Below, one piece after another: positions 1 through 9,476 of a DNA stretch of 64,000 bases. Made by a program: the position numbers and the translations under genes. Origin of the DNA: Closterium sp. Naga37s-1 (lineage: Eukaryota > Streptophyta > Zygnematophyceae > Desmidiales > Closteriaceae). Position 1 is the first letter of the stretch. Each line of letters opens with the position of its first letter. The DNA is taken from contig CANJKZ010000972.1 in assembly GCA_947471745.1 (NCBI GenBank), forward strand, positions 34,592 through 98,591, written 5' to 3'. The notes beneath the pieces are model-generated. The model was not told where the DNA came from, did not search any database, and was given only the letters and a program-made list of their open reading frames with translations.

Positions 1-401
1 GACGTGCGAATGTTGATCGTTATGCCGAACAACTACTTCGTTGTAAGTGGGGTGCAAGAGGCAGGCTCGCAGCAACTAATTGACTCTGGCTTCGGAATGC
101 TGATGCAAAGTTATGCAGGGTCAACTAAATTGAGGATGAAACACCATGGTTCTGGCAAAGAAATTATTCGCGAAATAGGAGATGAGTTACAAAGAATAGA
201 TTTCATAAGGATTTTTCTATTCCTTCCTGAGTTTACGCTACACCGCTTAAAACCCCAAATTTTCGGAAGACCAGGGTCGCCCCGAGGACCCTACCTCACA
301 AGGCTGTTCCGCGTCGCCTTCAAATTCGGCCACCCCATACCAGCTCCTTAACCCCGACTTTCGAGGTCCCCGCCTAGCGAGGGTCCCTAACTATATTTGC
401 A
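1..401. other. Unique left flank
   Basis: This stretch is the only part of the left end that is not repeated near 20.7 kb, so it lies outside the tandem duplication. It contains a 115-codon open frame on the plus strand (4-351) whose second half does not look like a folded protein and which I do not recognise. No transposon motif, tRNA or splice-supported exon was seen. Confidence 0.5.
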
Positions 402-598
402 TGTAGAGGCAGTGGTCCTCGGCGTGCACACCTGTAGAGGCAGTGGTCCTCGGCGTGCACACCTGTAGAGGCAGTGGTCCTCGGCGTGCACACGTGTAGA
501 GGCAGTGGTCCTCGGCGTGCACACGTGTAGAGGAAGTGGTCCTCGGCGTGCACACCTGTAGAGGCAGTGGTCCTCGGCGTGCACACCTGTAGAGGTAG
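402..598. repeat. 31-bp minisatellite, left array
   Basis: Seven units begin at 402, 433, 464, 495, 526, 557 and 588 with an exact 31-bp period; each starts TGTAGAGGCAGTGGTCCTCG with small variants. The period is not a multiple of three and the unit lacks stops on the minus strand, so that strand is open in all three frames. The array forms the left edge of the 20-kb tandem duplication. There are no spacers between units, so it is not a CRISPR array. Confidence 0.95.
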
Positions 599-639
599 AC
601 TGGCCTTTACATCATCTAGGGAACCACAACCTTCTGACA

Positions 640-1111
640 TGTTTTTGTTTCCCTAATGTCGCTCCTTCAACTAAGGATAGTCCCATTTTATGTGGCCCGT
701 CTCCGTAGTGACAGTTCTCCATACATCTCTTTTGTTGTGATCCATCAGTATTAACAACACCAATTTCCATTGGAGGCAATCCGTCTCTTGAGCATTTTTA
801 TGTGCTATTGTGATCGTCGTGGGCCATCGGCTTCGTACAATGGGTGCTGCTGGTATAACAACTGCTTCAAAGCTGGCAAACCGCATGATCTCCCACATGT
901 CTGTTAGAAATCGCAAATATTATGCTTTGGTCGTATCGTCGATCTCGGTTTTGTTGCTCAGGACCGCCGCGTCTACTCCTGTCTGGATATTGTTTTGCAG
1001 ACGCTTTAAGCTATTTCACATGCATTTGTAAGAAGACCTTCACTGGGGATGCCCGATTGATCCTAGGGTTACAGGCTCGCTGGCCTGGGGGGTTATGGGC
1101 GCACTGACCCG
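640..1111. other. Unidentified segment, copy 1
   Basis: About 470 bp between the minisatellite and a Copia integrase fragment. The minus strand holds an 81-codon frame (671-916) containing the stretches MWEIMRFASFEAVVIPAAP and AHKNAQETDCLQWK, which read like a real but degraded coding fragment. I cannot assign a family. It has no LTR, terminal inverted repeat or polypyrimidine/splice signal that I could recognise. Confidence 0.4.
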
Positions 1112-1721
1112 CTACTTAACAAGCCATTTTATCCCAGTGGTATAGAGGCTAGGATTCTGACATAAGGGGCGTCGATCTGGAAACCAAGGAAGACACTGGG
1201 GATGGTGTGAGCCGAGAGCTTGTCCGCGGAGGTATCGTTGAAAAACGCAAGGCAGCCCCAGATACGAAATGCTGACGCAACTCCAGGGGACCAAGTCCAG
1301 AGACAGGTCAGTGAAACCTCTGGGCGTGAGACACGCGGTTAGATGTTCAGCTTGTGGGCGGCGCAGCGAACCGATTAGGGCCACGGAAAACGGGGCGCAC
1401 GGGCATGGACCAAGGAGGAGCGGGCGATCTCCATGACCAAGCCTATGCGGCACTCAGCAATCCCATTCTTCTGTGGTGAGTCTGGAAGCGTCCAGGAGTG
1501 GGTGATGCCATGCTCGTAATAGAACTCAGCAAGCACGGCGGAGTGAATCTCGCCCCCACGGTCAGAGTTGAGACTAAGGACACGAAAGCGACACTGTGCA
1601 CTAGTGGCCAGCAACCACGGGATCAGGGTAGAAGTCACGTCAGACTTCTCACACAGGGGGAACACCGTGGTGTAGCGGGTGAAGTCGTCAACCACCACCA
1701 GGACTACCTCCTCACCTTGAG
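1112..1721 (-). pseudogene. Copia integrase fragment, copy 1
   Basis: Minus-strand remnant of a Ty1/copia integrase catalytic core. It contains VVDDFTRYTTVFPL (second strand of the RNase-H-like fold), LNSDRGGEIHS (second catalytic Asp) and SPQKNGIAECRIGLVMEIAR (catalytic Glu region). A frameshift near 1375-1453 moves the reading into a second frame that carries the post-core region. Gag, protease, RT and LTRs of this element are absent. It abuts the oppositely oriented Cop-A at a short palindrome (1713-1733). The first catalytic Asp lies outside the fragment. Confidence 0.85.
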
Positions 1722-2547
1722 ATGCTCAAGGTGGTGCTAAACAACCAATCATCATTGCTTACCAAGGACCAGCTGCTTACCTCTTTGAGGAGCGAGGAGA
1801 TGCGGATTGGTGTCGCACCAAGATTGGATGGTGTGGCCACTTTTGGAGCGGGTAAAGTGGGCAGCAGCGGCAGGGGAAATTGGGACAAGGGAGGAAAGCA
1901 TGGAGGCAGCGGTAGCAGCAGCGACACTAACTCGGGCAGATGGGGTCAGGGGAAAGGCAAAGCAGGAGTGCTTGATTTCCCTTGGGGGTCCAAGGGCATG
2001 GCTCCTAGGGGGTTGTGGCATGGCTGTTGGGATGAGGGACATGTATGGCAGCGATGTCCTCACCGACGTAAGGGAGGAATTCTTGCATTCTTACAGCGGG
2101 GTCATAACCAACGGCAAGGCACAGGTGGCAAATGAGGAGGAGCAGGATGAAAAGGCAAAGGTAGTGGTTGGTGAGGCAGTTGCAGCAGTAGGATGGGAGC
2201 AGCCGCGAGAGGGGTGGTGGATTGACAGTGGGGTCAGCCACAACTTTACTACTTATGCATCGGAATTTAAGAGTAAGCTTGATGCACGCGCTGTCATGTG
2301 TGTATTAGTTGGGGTGGACATGGAGAGTAGGGGTTGGCACATGCTGGATCCTTCTCTCATGCCCATTCCCATTGCTCGAGATGTTGATTTTCTTGAGAAT
2401 GTGATGTGGAAGGACCGTGACAAGGCTAAGGGCTTTGGGGAGCTTCTGCAGGATGCGGCTGAATTTTCCCAGCTCCTCCCCCTTCCACTCTCGCCACTTT
2501 CAGCAGCGGCTGATGACGTTCACATGCCACTTTCATCACCGCTATAG
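1722..2547 (+). pseudogene. Cop-A gag C-terminus and protease, integrase deleted
   Basis: Two overlapping frames carry the remains. The first (1722-2135) has a Gly/Ser/Lys-rich stretch and a damaged zinc knuckle, CWDEGHVWQRC, whose first Cys is replaced by Trp. The second (1807-2547) has the aspartic-protease motif WWIDSGVSHNFTTYASEF. Directly after it comes KLDARAVMCVLVG and then IARDVDFLEN, which in intact Copia follow the integrase core. The whole pre-integrase and integrase region, over 1 kb in normal elements, is missing. Confidence 0.75.
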
Positions 2548-2558
2548 CACCGCTGAGT

Positions 2559-4467
2559 GTGTCGGTGCAGCAGCAACCCGCCCGTTTGCAGCAGCTCAGC
2601 GGCCCCTCGGTTAGTCAGCGGAGATCCGCTACCCTGGCTTCCTCCTCTTACTCCTCCTCTGGTCAGCGTCATGTCACTCTATCTATGAGTGCACCTATGT
2701 CACCAGCGACTACCTCCCCACCACCGGTTACAGGTTTGCAGGCGCTTGGTATTCAGGCTGGTACAGGTCGTGAGGAGGTGGGGGGGGATGTTGGTGTGGT
2801 TGAGGGTATGATGTGTTTGGCCAGGGAGGTGGAGGGTGTTGCACTAACAGGTGTGAGCACCAGTGATGTCCCACGCATGCTCGCCAAGGCACTGCGTGGC
2901 CCAGAGGGCCCTGCATGGAAGGCAGATGCTGAGAAGGAGGTGAATGACATGCGCACTATGGGTGTATGGGATCCAGAGCCGGTCGACTTACCTTCAGGTA
3001 AGAATGCCATTGGGGTCAAGTATGTATTCCGCAGGAAAACTGACAAGGAGGATAAGGTGGTACAGCACAAGGTTCGCCTTGTTGCTAAGGGGTTTACTAA
3101 GGATCCCGGGATGGACTATGATCAGGTATTTGGCCCTGTGGGCAAGCTCACCTTAGGTCGAGTGCTTCTTGCAAAAGCAGAGGTAAATGGGTGGCATGTA
3201 CAACAGGAGGATGTTAATCATGCCTATCTCAATGCAGTCCTTCAAGAGGTGTGTGTGAGGTAGCCTGAGGAATTAGATGATGGTACAGTTAGAGTGTATC
3301 GCTTGTGCAAGGCTCTCTATGGGCTCAAGCAAGCACCTCGTGCCTGTAAATGAGGAGATTGGTACTACCCTGATTGCAGTAGGGTTTGACCGCAGTGCAT
3401 GCGATGAGGCCATGTACATCAACTTTGTGGATGCAAAGTCTGTATATGTATTGGTGTATGTGGATGATCTCTTGCTTGTGTCTCCACCCTTGGAGTTGAT
3501 CGGTCAGGTCAAGGAGGTGCTTGCTGAGAAGTACTAGATGAAGGATCTGGGTGAGGTATCCACGTAAGGTGTGGAGGTTCGCAGGTCGGTCAAGGATGGG
3601 TGGTTGGAGATTGGCCAGGAGAAGTATGTCCGTGGTCTTTAGGTCAGGTTTGGTGATCTACTAAAGGAGACACATAGGGTGCATACTCCTATGTCACCCA
3701 ATGATCTCTCTAAGATCATGAAAGGTACTTGGTCAAGTGAGGAAGGTGCTGTAGCTGCTGTCAAGGTGTACCAGAGTCTTATTGGCATCTTGATGTGTGC
3801 TGTGACCATCCATCCTGACCTGTCCTTCACTGTCAACACCCTTGCATAGTCATGCGTGGCACCAAGGCACATTCACATGCGCGCTACACTAAGAGCACTC
3901 AGGTACTTGGTCGACACAGCTGACCGTGTCATCAGGTATGCTCGCCAAGGTGGTGAGTATGTTGTGGGGTACACTGATTCGAATTGGGGTGGTGAGGATG
4001 ATGGCAAGATTCGTTCTGCCTACATCTTCAAGTTGGGAGGAGGATCTATCAGCTGGTATAGCAGATAGCAAGACAGTGTTGCTTGCAGCAGTACTGAAGC
4101 TGCGTATAAGGCACTATCGGAGGGGGTCAAGGAGGCCATTTGGTTGAGGAGTTTGCTGGCTGAGATGCATCTGGGTGATGGGGGGGCTATCCTAGTGCTA
4201 TATGATAATGAGTCTGGTGTCTCCCTTGCCCACAATCTCGTTCTCCATCAGTGCACCAAACACATTAAGGTGGCTTGGCACTTTGTACGGGATGCAGTGC
4301 ACCAGCAGGAGATCAGGGTGGAGTTAGTACGCTCCCACCTCCATGATGCCGACATGCTCACCAAAGCTCTCCCAAGCTTGCAGCTGCATGACAACCTTGA
4401 GCGCATCGGCATGCGAGTGATGGCTGCAAAGCCCAAGGCTTCATTCGTTGGAGGGGTTGCGTTCTGA
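2559..4467 (+). pseudogene. Cop-A reverse transcriptase and RNase H, broken
   Basis: The RT amino part (GVWDPEPVDLPSG to DYDQVFGPV) is open to a TAG at 3261-3263. A frameshift follows near 3350, after LYGLKQAPRA, then the catalytic motif YVLVYVDDLLLV at about 3440-3480. Further stops lie at 3535-3537, 3847-3849 and 4066-4068. RNase H is visible from VGYTDSNWGGEDDGK to the terminal HDADMLTKALPS and ends at 4467. Several stops are TAG at positions where Copia proteins usually have Gln. It is certainly non-functional. Confidence 0.85.
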
Positions 4468-4507
4468 TTGGTGGGTAAACTTTGATGCCTATTGGTGCAA
4501 GGGGGGG

Positions 4508-4797
4508 TGTTGGAATTATGGTTAATTCGGGTTGCTCGAATAAACATATATGTAGTGTTGGATCTACACTCTAGTAATACATTGGTTGGGTTGGGAAAAC
4601 TTGTGGTGTACACTCTTTAGAGTGGACCACCTCCCAAACCCTATAGGTTTGGGTTCTCTCTTGTTGCAACTCACTTCTTGGAAACTCTCTTGGTTCTAGC
4701 ATGGTTCATGCCCAAGTTGGCTACTAAGATACATAGGCTTTAGGAGGAGTTTCTAAGACTACTATAGCTTCCGATAGTATCTTAGACCATTGTAACA
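4508..4797 (+). repeat. Cop-A 3' LTR
   Basis: A 290-bp LTR that begins TGTTGGAATTATGG and ends TTGTAACA, giving TG...CA ends with a short inverted TGTTg/tAACA pair. It is preceded by the polypurine tract AAGGGGGGG at 4499-4507, as expected immediately upstream of a 3' LTR. No second copy occurs 5' of the element. Confidence 0.75.
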
Positions 4798-5020
4798 TTT
4801 CCGAGCACGAAGTTGCGAATGAAGAGTTCCCTCATCATATAGGGGTCAGAAGACATTCAGAAAAGTTCATGCAAAAAATCCGTGGCTTGCTCACATGAAT
4901 AGGTTTGCTATTCTTACAACTCTCTACCGCTTCCGTGGCAAGACAGCGGTGGAGGAAACCACATTCAAACACCTTCACCAATACAGGTCCCACTTAATCC
5001 AGCTTGAGTTGGACTTAGAA
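4798..5020. other. Sequence between Cop-A LTR and solo LTR
   Basis: AT-richer than its surroundings. I see no coding frame of note, no LTR structure and no tandem repeat. It may be old flank DNA. Confidence 0.4.
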
Positions 5021-5025
5021 TTAAG

Positions 5026-5152
5026 TCTCAGAAGTAAAAGCAACGGAATGTGTGCATTAGGGTTGAGAAGCAATACAAGTAGCAACCCTAACTGAGTTGT
5101 ACTCTCTAGGGAGTACCTCATTGCAGCCTATAACAATCATATGCATTTGACA
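5026..5152 (-). repeat. Solo LTR related to the Cop-F LTR
   Basis: 127 bp that align throughout with the 122-bp Cop-F LTRs: a shared AAGCAACGGAATG-type start, an AAACCCTAAC-type middle, and GCAGCCTATAAC and TTTGACA near the end. It is flanked by a perfect 5-bp target-site duplication, TTAAG, at 5021-5025 and 5153-5157. No element body is present, so this is a solo LTR left by LTR-LTR recombination. Its right half is also present at about 53082-53135. Confidence 0.75.
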
Positions 5153-5446
5153 TTAAGAACGAGGAAGATTCCAGATGGGTAAGATAGAAATTTGAGGTAT
5201 TTAATTCAAGCCCTCATAAAGAATCAAGACGGGGCGTTACACTGTTTGCAATTCCTTTAGAATCAGTTACAAATGCCGGTGGTATTTTTTGCATTGTATA
5301 GTGCAGTTTAGATATGAGCCATTCTAACGCATTAAGGCATTTAGTAGGAACGGCCTAACACATAATATTAACACTTGAGGATATTATGTATAGGAGTCCT
5401 CGACTGAGTATTGCCAAACCTAAACATCCTACCGTGCCAGAGTTCG
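5153..5446. repeat. Old flank segment with the empty Cop-F target site, copy 1
   Basis: This segment matches 53136-53148 joined directly to 60620-60887, with a handful of mismatches. The 5-bp target GAAGA occurs once here (5164-5168) and twice around Cop-F (53144-53148 and 60615-60619), so this is the pre-insertion state of that site. Homology to the right-hand locus stops at about 5446, where a 24-bp minisatellite takes over. The flank beside the pectin acetylesterase gene and this segment are therefore paralogous. Confidence 0.85.
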
Positions 5447-5569
5447 CCCTACCCTGCAGCCCGCGCGTCGCCCTGCCCTGCAACCCGCGCGCCGCCCTGT
5501 CCTGCAGCCCGCGCGCCGTCCTGCCCTGCAGCCCGCGCGTCGCCCTGCCCTGCAGCCCGCGCGCCGCCC
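5447..5569. repeat. 24-bp GC-rich minisatellite, copy 1
   Basis: Five tandem units of the form CCCTGCAGCCCGCGCGTCGC plus four bases, period 24 bp. On the plus strand they read as the octapeptide repeat ALPCSPRA. The same repeat resumes immediately right of Cop-B at 12442-12483 and leads into the Cop-C coding frame, so Cop-B landed inside this array. Confidence 0.85.
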
Positions 5570-6831
5570 TGCGGAGATAACTACTACAATGGGAGCTAGA
5601 CTACGGGCTAGGCACGGGTGCTCGTGTGATCTCTGCGTTCGTTGGTCCTTAGTCGTTTTCCTAGTGCACACACTGCTTGCTAGTTCACGGGGCAAGTTGG
5701 CAAGAGTTTCACTAGAGAAAGTTGACAACAATGGTACACAGAAGTTGGCATGGCAAGACTACATCAGAGCTAGCATTCAGGTCGGTCGACTGCCAGCACA
5801 GCATGGTCGACCGCGTTCCAGCACGACTTGGTCGACCGCGCTCCAGCAGTGCAAAGTTGACAAAGTGCAACCGCTGCAGGTCGACGGCGTGCCAGCGTTG
5901 CTCCCGCAGTACAACATCGCACCAGCATCGTAGGTGCTCGCAGATGATTGGCGTGCTGAGCCTTGTCACCTGCACAGCGCACACACCAAGTCAACCTGGC
6001 GCTGACGACTGCATCTGATCAGCCACGTCGACCTCGGGATACCACCACCGAGGTCGGACTCGCCAACTTCGCCTGGGCGACCGTCGCACTCCTCCGCAGA
6101 ACCTCGTCACCCAGGTAACCTGGTCGACCGGGAAACCACGTCGACCAGCTGCTTCTGTATGTGCCCGTCGACCTCCCAAGTCGACGACCACCCCAAGTCG
6201 ACCTCACCAGGTCGACCACATCCCAAGTCGACCTCACTAGGTCGACCACATCCCTGGTCGACCAGCTCCAGGTCGACGTCACTCCTGGTCGACCAGCTCT
6301 ACGTCGACCAGCACTCCTGGTCGACTAGCTCCATGTCGACCAGCGCAGTTGTCAGCCGACCACCCAAGTCGGCTACCCGAAGTTGGCGTCACCAAGTTGA
6401 CGCCCTGCTACTCGACGCCCAGCTGCTCGGCGTCCTGAGTTGAGGTCGACGTCGGCCCCTCCTCCGTCGACCACCAGGACAGGTCGACCACCAGGTCGAC
6501 ATCGCACCTGGTCGACCAACCACCAAGTCGACCAGCAGACCTGGTCGACCAACCACCAGGTCGACCAGTAGTCCTGTCAGCCGACCACCCAAGTCGGCTG
6601 CCCCAAGTTGACGTCACCAAGTTGATGTCCTCCGCAGGTCGACTTCCCAGGTCGACCTCCCTGAAGTCGGCGCCACCCTGAAGTCGGCGCCCGTGCAGTG
6701 GCCCCCGTGCAGGTCGACCTCCTCGTCAACCAGCTCGGCCACTGCTGTAGGTCGGCTGTTCCCCTCACACCCGACCACGAAGTCGGCTCCGCCCAAGCGA
6801 GGACGGGGCGAACACACAACTCCCGTTGACA
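5570..6831 (-). repeat. Cop-B 3' LTR, copy 1
   Basis: On the plus strand the LTR runs from TGCGGAGATAAC to CCCGTTGACA. Inside, the 6-mer palindrome GTCGAC recurs about 30 times by my count, mostly as TGGTCGACCA- or AGGTCGACC-like words between 5780 and 6730. Directly to its right (6832 on) the minus strand reads GGCAGGGGAG, a polypurine tract abutting the LTR start, which shows that this is the 3' LTR of a minus-strand element. Confidence 0.95.
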
Positions 6832-6959
6832 CTCCCCTGCCGCGTTCACGCTTGGGCCCCCAGCCCACACGGCAGTACTCCTCGGAGAATAGCTTGTCGA
6901 CGTGCACCCAACACACAGCACGTCGTCCACCGCACCAGCCATGCAAGAGGGCATAGCAC

Positions 6960-9476
6960 CTACTGCTGCACTTCGTCAACTTCGTCACCCACGTCGGCCA
7001 AGCGCACCTGGCCGATGGCGACGGAGCACCGGTTGAAGGCCGGATAGTGCAGCGCCTTCGTCAGGAAGTCGGCCGGCTGCTCGGTGGTCGGGATGTACCT
7101 CAGCGAGAACTTCCCGCGCCTCACCATGTGCTGCAGCCAGGCCTGTCGCCGCTCCATGTGCTTGAGGTTGCCCGTCAACCCCATGCCCTCGGCGACCGTG
7201 ATGGCCGACTTGTTGTCCACCCGGAGGACGGTCGGCTTCCCAGCATCCAGCTGCTGGAACTCTGCAAGGAGGAAGCGAAGTCGGCGTCCCTCCTTGCCGG
7301 CTTCGGTGGCCGCCACGTACTCCGACTCGGTCGACGACAACGTCGCGCACTTGATGCGCTGGCTCGACCAGGAGACCGCGGCCCCTCCGTAGACGAACAC
7401 GTAGCCGCCCGTGCTCGTCCTGTTATGCTTGTCACCGGCGTCGTCGGCGTCCACGTAGCCGACCAGCTCCAGCGACTCAGGTCCACCGCCGAACTCCAGG
7501 GCGGTGTCATTCGTGTTGGCGAGGTAGGCGAGGCAGCGGTCGACCTCACGCCAGTGCTGGTCGGTCCTCACCGTGAGGCTGCTCCCCAGCTTGCTGCAGG
7601 CGAAGGCGATGTCCGGCCTCGTCGTCGTCGCCGCGAACTGCAGCGAGCCGACTTTCTGCCGGTACTCCTCCTCCTGTCGCTCCTGTGCCTCCTCGTCGTC
7701 GAAGGTGAGCTCGGCGTAGGCGTCGACCGAGACCGGCGTCTTCGGGGTGCGCCCGGTCTGCTCCTCGTCGATGAAGCGCCTACGCAGCTTGTCGGCGTAG
7801 CCCTGCTGGTGCAGCCACAACTTCCCCGCCGACCTGTCGCGGACGATCCCCAGCCCGAGGTACTTCTGCACCGGCGAGATCTCACGCAACTCGAAGGCGG
7901 ACTCCAGCAGCTCCTTCAGCTCCTTCAACATCTCGGTGCTGCTGCTGGCGGTGAGCAGGTCGTCAACGTAGACCAGCACCCAGCAGACCACGTCGTCCAT
8001 GCCGACCTTGAAGTACAACGCCTCGTCGACCTGGCTCTTCTTCCACCCGGCGTCGACCAGCACGTCGTTGAGCGCCAAGTACCACAGCAGCGGCGACTGC
8101 TTCAGCCCGTACAGGCTCTTCAGCAGCTTGCAGACCCGGCCGGTTCCGTCGTTGAAGTAGTCCGGCTGGGACATGTAGAGCACCCGGTCGAGCCTGCTCT
8201 GCAAGAAGGCGTTCTTCATGTCGAGCTGCATCAGGTTGAGGTTGAGGACGGCGACGATGCTGAGGAAAATCCTCAGCGTGACGTAGCTGCCCACCGGCGC
8301 GAACGTCTCGTCGTAGTCGGCACCGTACACCTGCGTGAAGCCCTTCACGACCAGCCTCGCCTTCTCGCGCTCGACGGTGTCGTCGACGTGGTACTTCGTC
8401 GTCAACACCCACCGGTTCTTCATGATGTTGACTCCCGGCGGGCGTTCGACCAGCTCCCAAGTGCCCATGTTGATGAGGCTGCGGATCTCCTCCTCCATGG
8501 CGGCCTTCACCGCCGGGCCCTTCCAGCTCGCCAAAGCCTCCTTCACCGTCATCGTCGAGATGTCCCAACGGTGCTCAGGGTCGGCCAGCATGTCCGGGTC
8601 GAGCTCCGGAAACTCCTCATTCTCCTCGGCGTCGTCGTACAGCAGGTCGTCGTCATCGTCCACGTCGTACACCGTGGTGAAGGCAGCGGGGACGAAGAAG
8701 TCCGGCGGCCTCCGAAGTCTATCCGACTTCCGAGGTTCAGGCCGAACCTCCACCACGTCACTCTTGGTGGACTCCCCGGCGTCCTCACTGCCCTCATCGT
8801 CCTGCTGCACCTCGGTCGACTTCCTGGTCGACCTCTCCCCTGTGGTCGGCGTCCCTGCCGACTGCCTGGTTGCCGACTGCTCCGTGGTCGGCTTCACCGC
8901 TGCCTGCTCCCCTGTCGGCTGCTTCTCGGCTGCCTTCTTCGCTGACTTCACCCAAGTCGGCTGCTCCTCTTCGACCTGCTCCTCCCCTGTCAACGTCGAC
9001 TTCACTCCCGCGTCGACTTGCCGCTCGTCACGTCGGCCACCGGCGATGCCCTTGGCCGGCGCCGAAGGCGACGTCCCACTACTCCCCTCATCGCCGGAGG
9101 CTGACACGGAGGTCAGCCCGCGCAGGTCGGCCACGAGGGGAGGGGCAGAAGAGGGAGGGGAAGGAGGACGGACGTCCTCGTCGCCCTCAGCAGCAAGCCC
9201 ACCGACCTCGGCGAGCAGAGGCAGCGTCGCCGACGAGGTGTCGGTTGGCGGGGTGGACGGCGTTCGGCCGGACACCGACGCGTGCTCCAACTTCCACTCG
9301 GCCAGCGACATCTCCTCGTAGAAGACCACGTCCGACGTGGTGACCACCCAGTTGGCGTCGATGTCGAGGAGCTCCCAGCCCTTGCTCTCCGCCGACACGC
9401 AAAGGTGAAGGCCCCACCTGGCCTTCGGCTTCAACTTCCCACCACGCTGCTGCTCGGGGACAAGGAACTGCGCCAT
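6960..9476 (-). CDS. Cop-B pol: reverse transcriptase and RNase H (838 aa), copy 1
   Basis: Open frame of 838 codons. It begins with the segment that normally follows integrase (KPKARWGLHL, then VVTTSDVVFYEEMSL). A Ser/Thr/Glu-rich linker of about 200 residues comes next, and then Copia RT: MGTWELVERPPG, YDETFAPVGSYVTLR, LDMKNAFLQ, LYGLKQSPLLWY and the catalytic VLVYVDDLLTAS. RNase H follows with GYVDADDAGDK and STESEYVAATEAGKE, ending near PADFLTKALHYP. It overlaps the end of gag in another frame, so expression would need a frameshift or internal start. The integrase core is absent. This copy has Asn in DAEENEEF, where copy 2 units have Asp. Confidence 0.9.
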   Translation of the reverse strand: MAQFLVPEQQRGGKLKPKARWGLHLCVSAESKGWELLDIDANWVVTTSDVVFYEEMSLAEWKLEHASVSGRTPSTPPTDTSSATLPLLAEVGGLAAEGDEDVRPPSPPSSAPPLVADLRGLTSVSASGDEGSSGTSPSAPAKGIAGGRRDERQVDAGVKSTLTGEEQVEEEQPTWVKSAKKAAEKQPTGEQAAVKPTTEQSATRQSAGTPTTGERSTRKSTEVQQDDEGSEDAGESTKSDVVEVRPEPRKSDRLRRPPDFFVPAAFTTVYDVDDDDDLLYDDAEENEEFPELDPDMLADPEHRWDISTMTVKEALASWKGPAVKAAMEEEIRSLINMGTWELVERPPGVNIMKNRWVLTTKYHVDDTVEREKARLVVKGFTQVYGADYDETFAPVGSYVTLRIFLSIVAVLNLNLMQLDMKNAFLQSRLDRVLYMSQPDYFNDGTGRVCKLLKSLYGLKQSPLLWYLALNDVLVDAGWKKSQVDEALYFKVGMDDVVCWVLVYVDDLLTASSSTEMLKELKELLESAFELREISPVQKYLGLGIVRDRSAGKLWLHQQGYADKLRRRFIDEEQTGRTPKTPVSVDAYAELTFDDEEAQERQEEEYRQKVGSLQFAATTTRPDIAFACSKLGSSLTVRTDQHWREVDRCLAYLANTNDTALEFGGGPESLELVGYVDADDAGDKHNRTSTGGYVFVYGGAAVSWSSQRIKCATLSSTESEYVAATEAGKEGRRLRFLLAEFQQLDAGKPTVLRVDNKSAITVAEGMGLTGNLKHMERRQAWLQHMVRRGKFSLRYIPTTEQPADFLTKALHYPAFNRCSVAIGQVRLADVGDEVDEVQQ

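Larger units (their letters stand above)
1722..4797 (+). mobile_element. Cop-A: 5'-truncated Ty1/copia element, copy 1
   Basis: Plus-strand Copia remnant running from mid-gag through protease, RT and RNase H to a 3' LTR. No matching 5' LTR is present upstream, where an opposite-strand integrase fragment begins. The element has lost its integrase: protease is followed almost at once by the segment that normally comes after integrase. It is riddled with stops and cannot be active. Confidence 0.85.

Noticed and set aside
4-351. 115-codon gene at the left edge
   Set aside because: No domain, no start context and no splice evidence; left as unassigned flank.
402-598. Possible CRISPR array
   Set aside because: Repeats are directly adjacent with no spacers, no cas genes are present, and the genome is eukaryotic.
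5570-6831. Several short open frames in the LTR (for example 5722-6018 and 6019-6282) as small genes
   Set aside because: They recur only because the LTR is repeated, and overlap on both strands with composition set by the GTCGAC words.
7047-8945. 632-codon plus-strand open frame (also at 27398 and 33005)
   Set aside because: It is exactly antisense to Cop-B pol, whose RT and RNase H motifs are unmistakable. The composition is Leu/Arg/Val-rich from high GC and there is no recognisable domain.
8335-9321. 328-codon Ser/Thr-rich plus-strand frame (also at 28686 and 34293)
   Set aside because: Antisense to the acidic linker of Cop-B pol; its Ser richness mirrors the Asp/Glu codons on the other strand.
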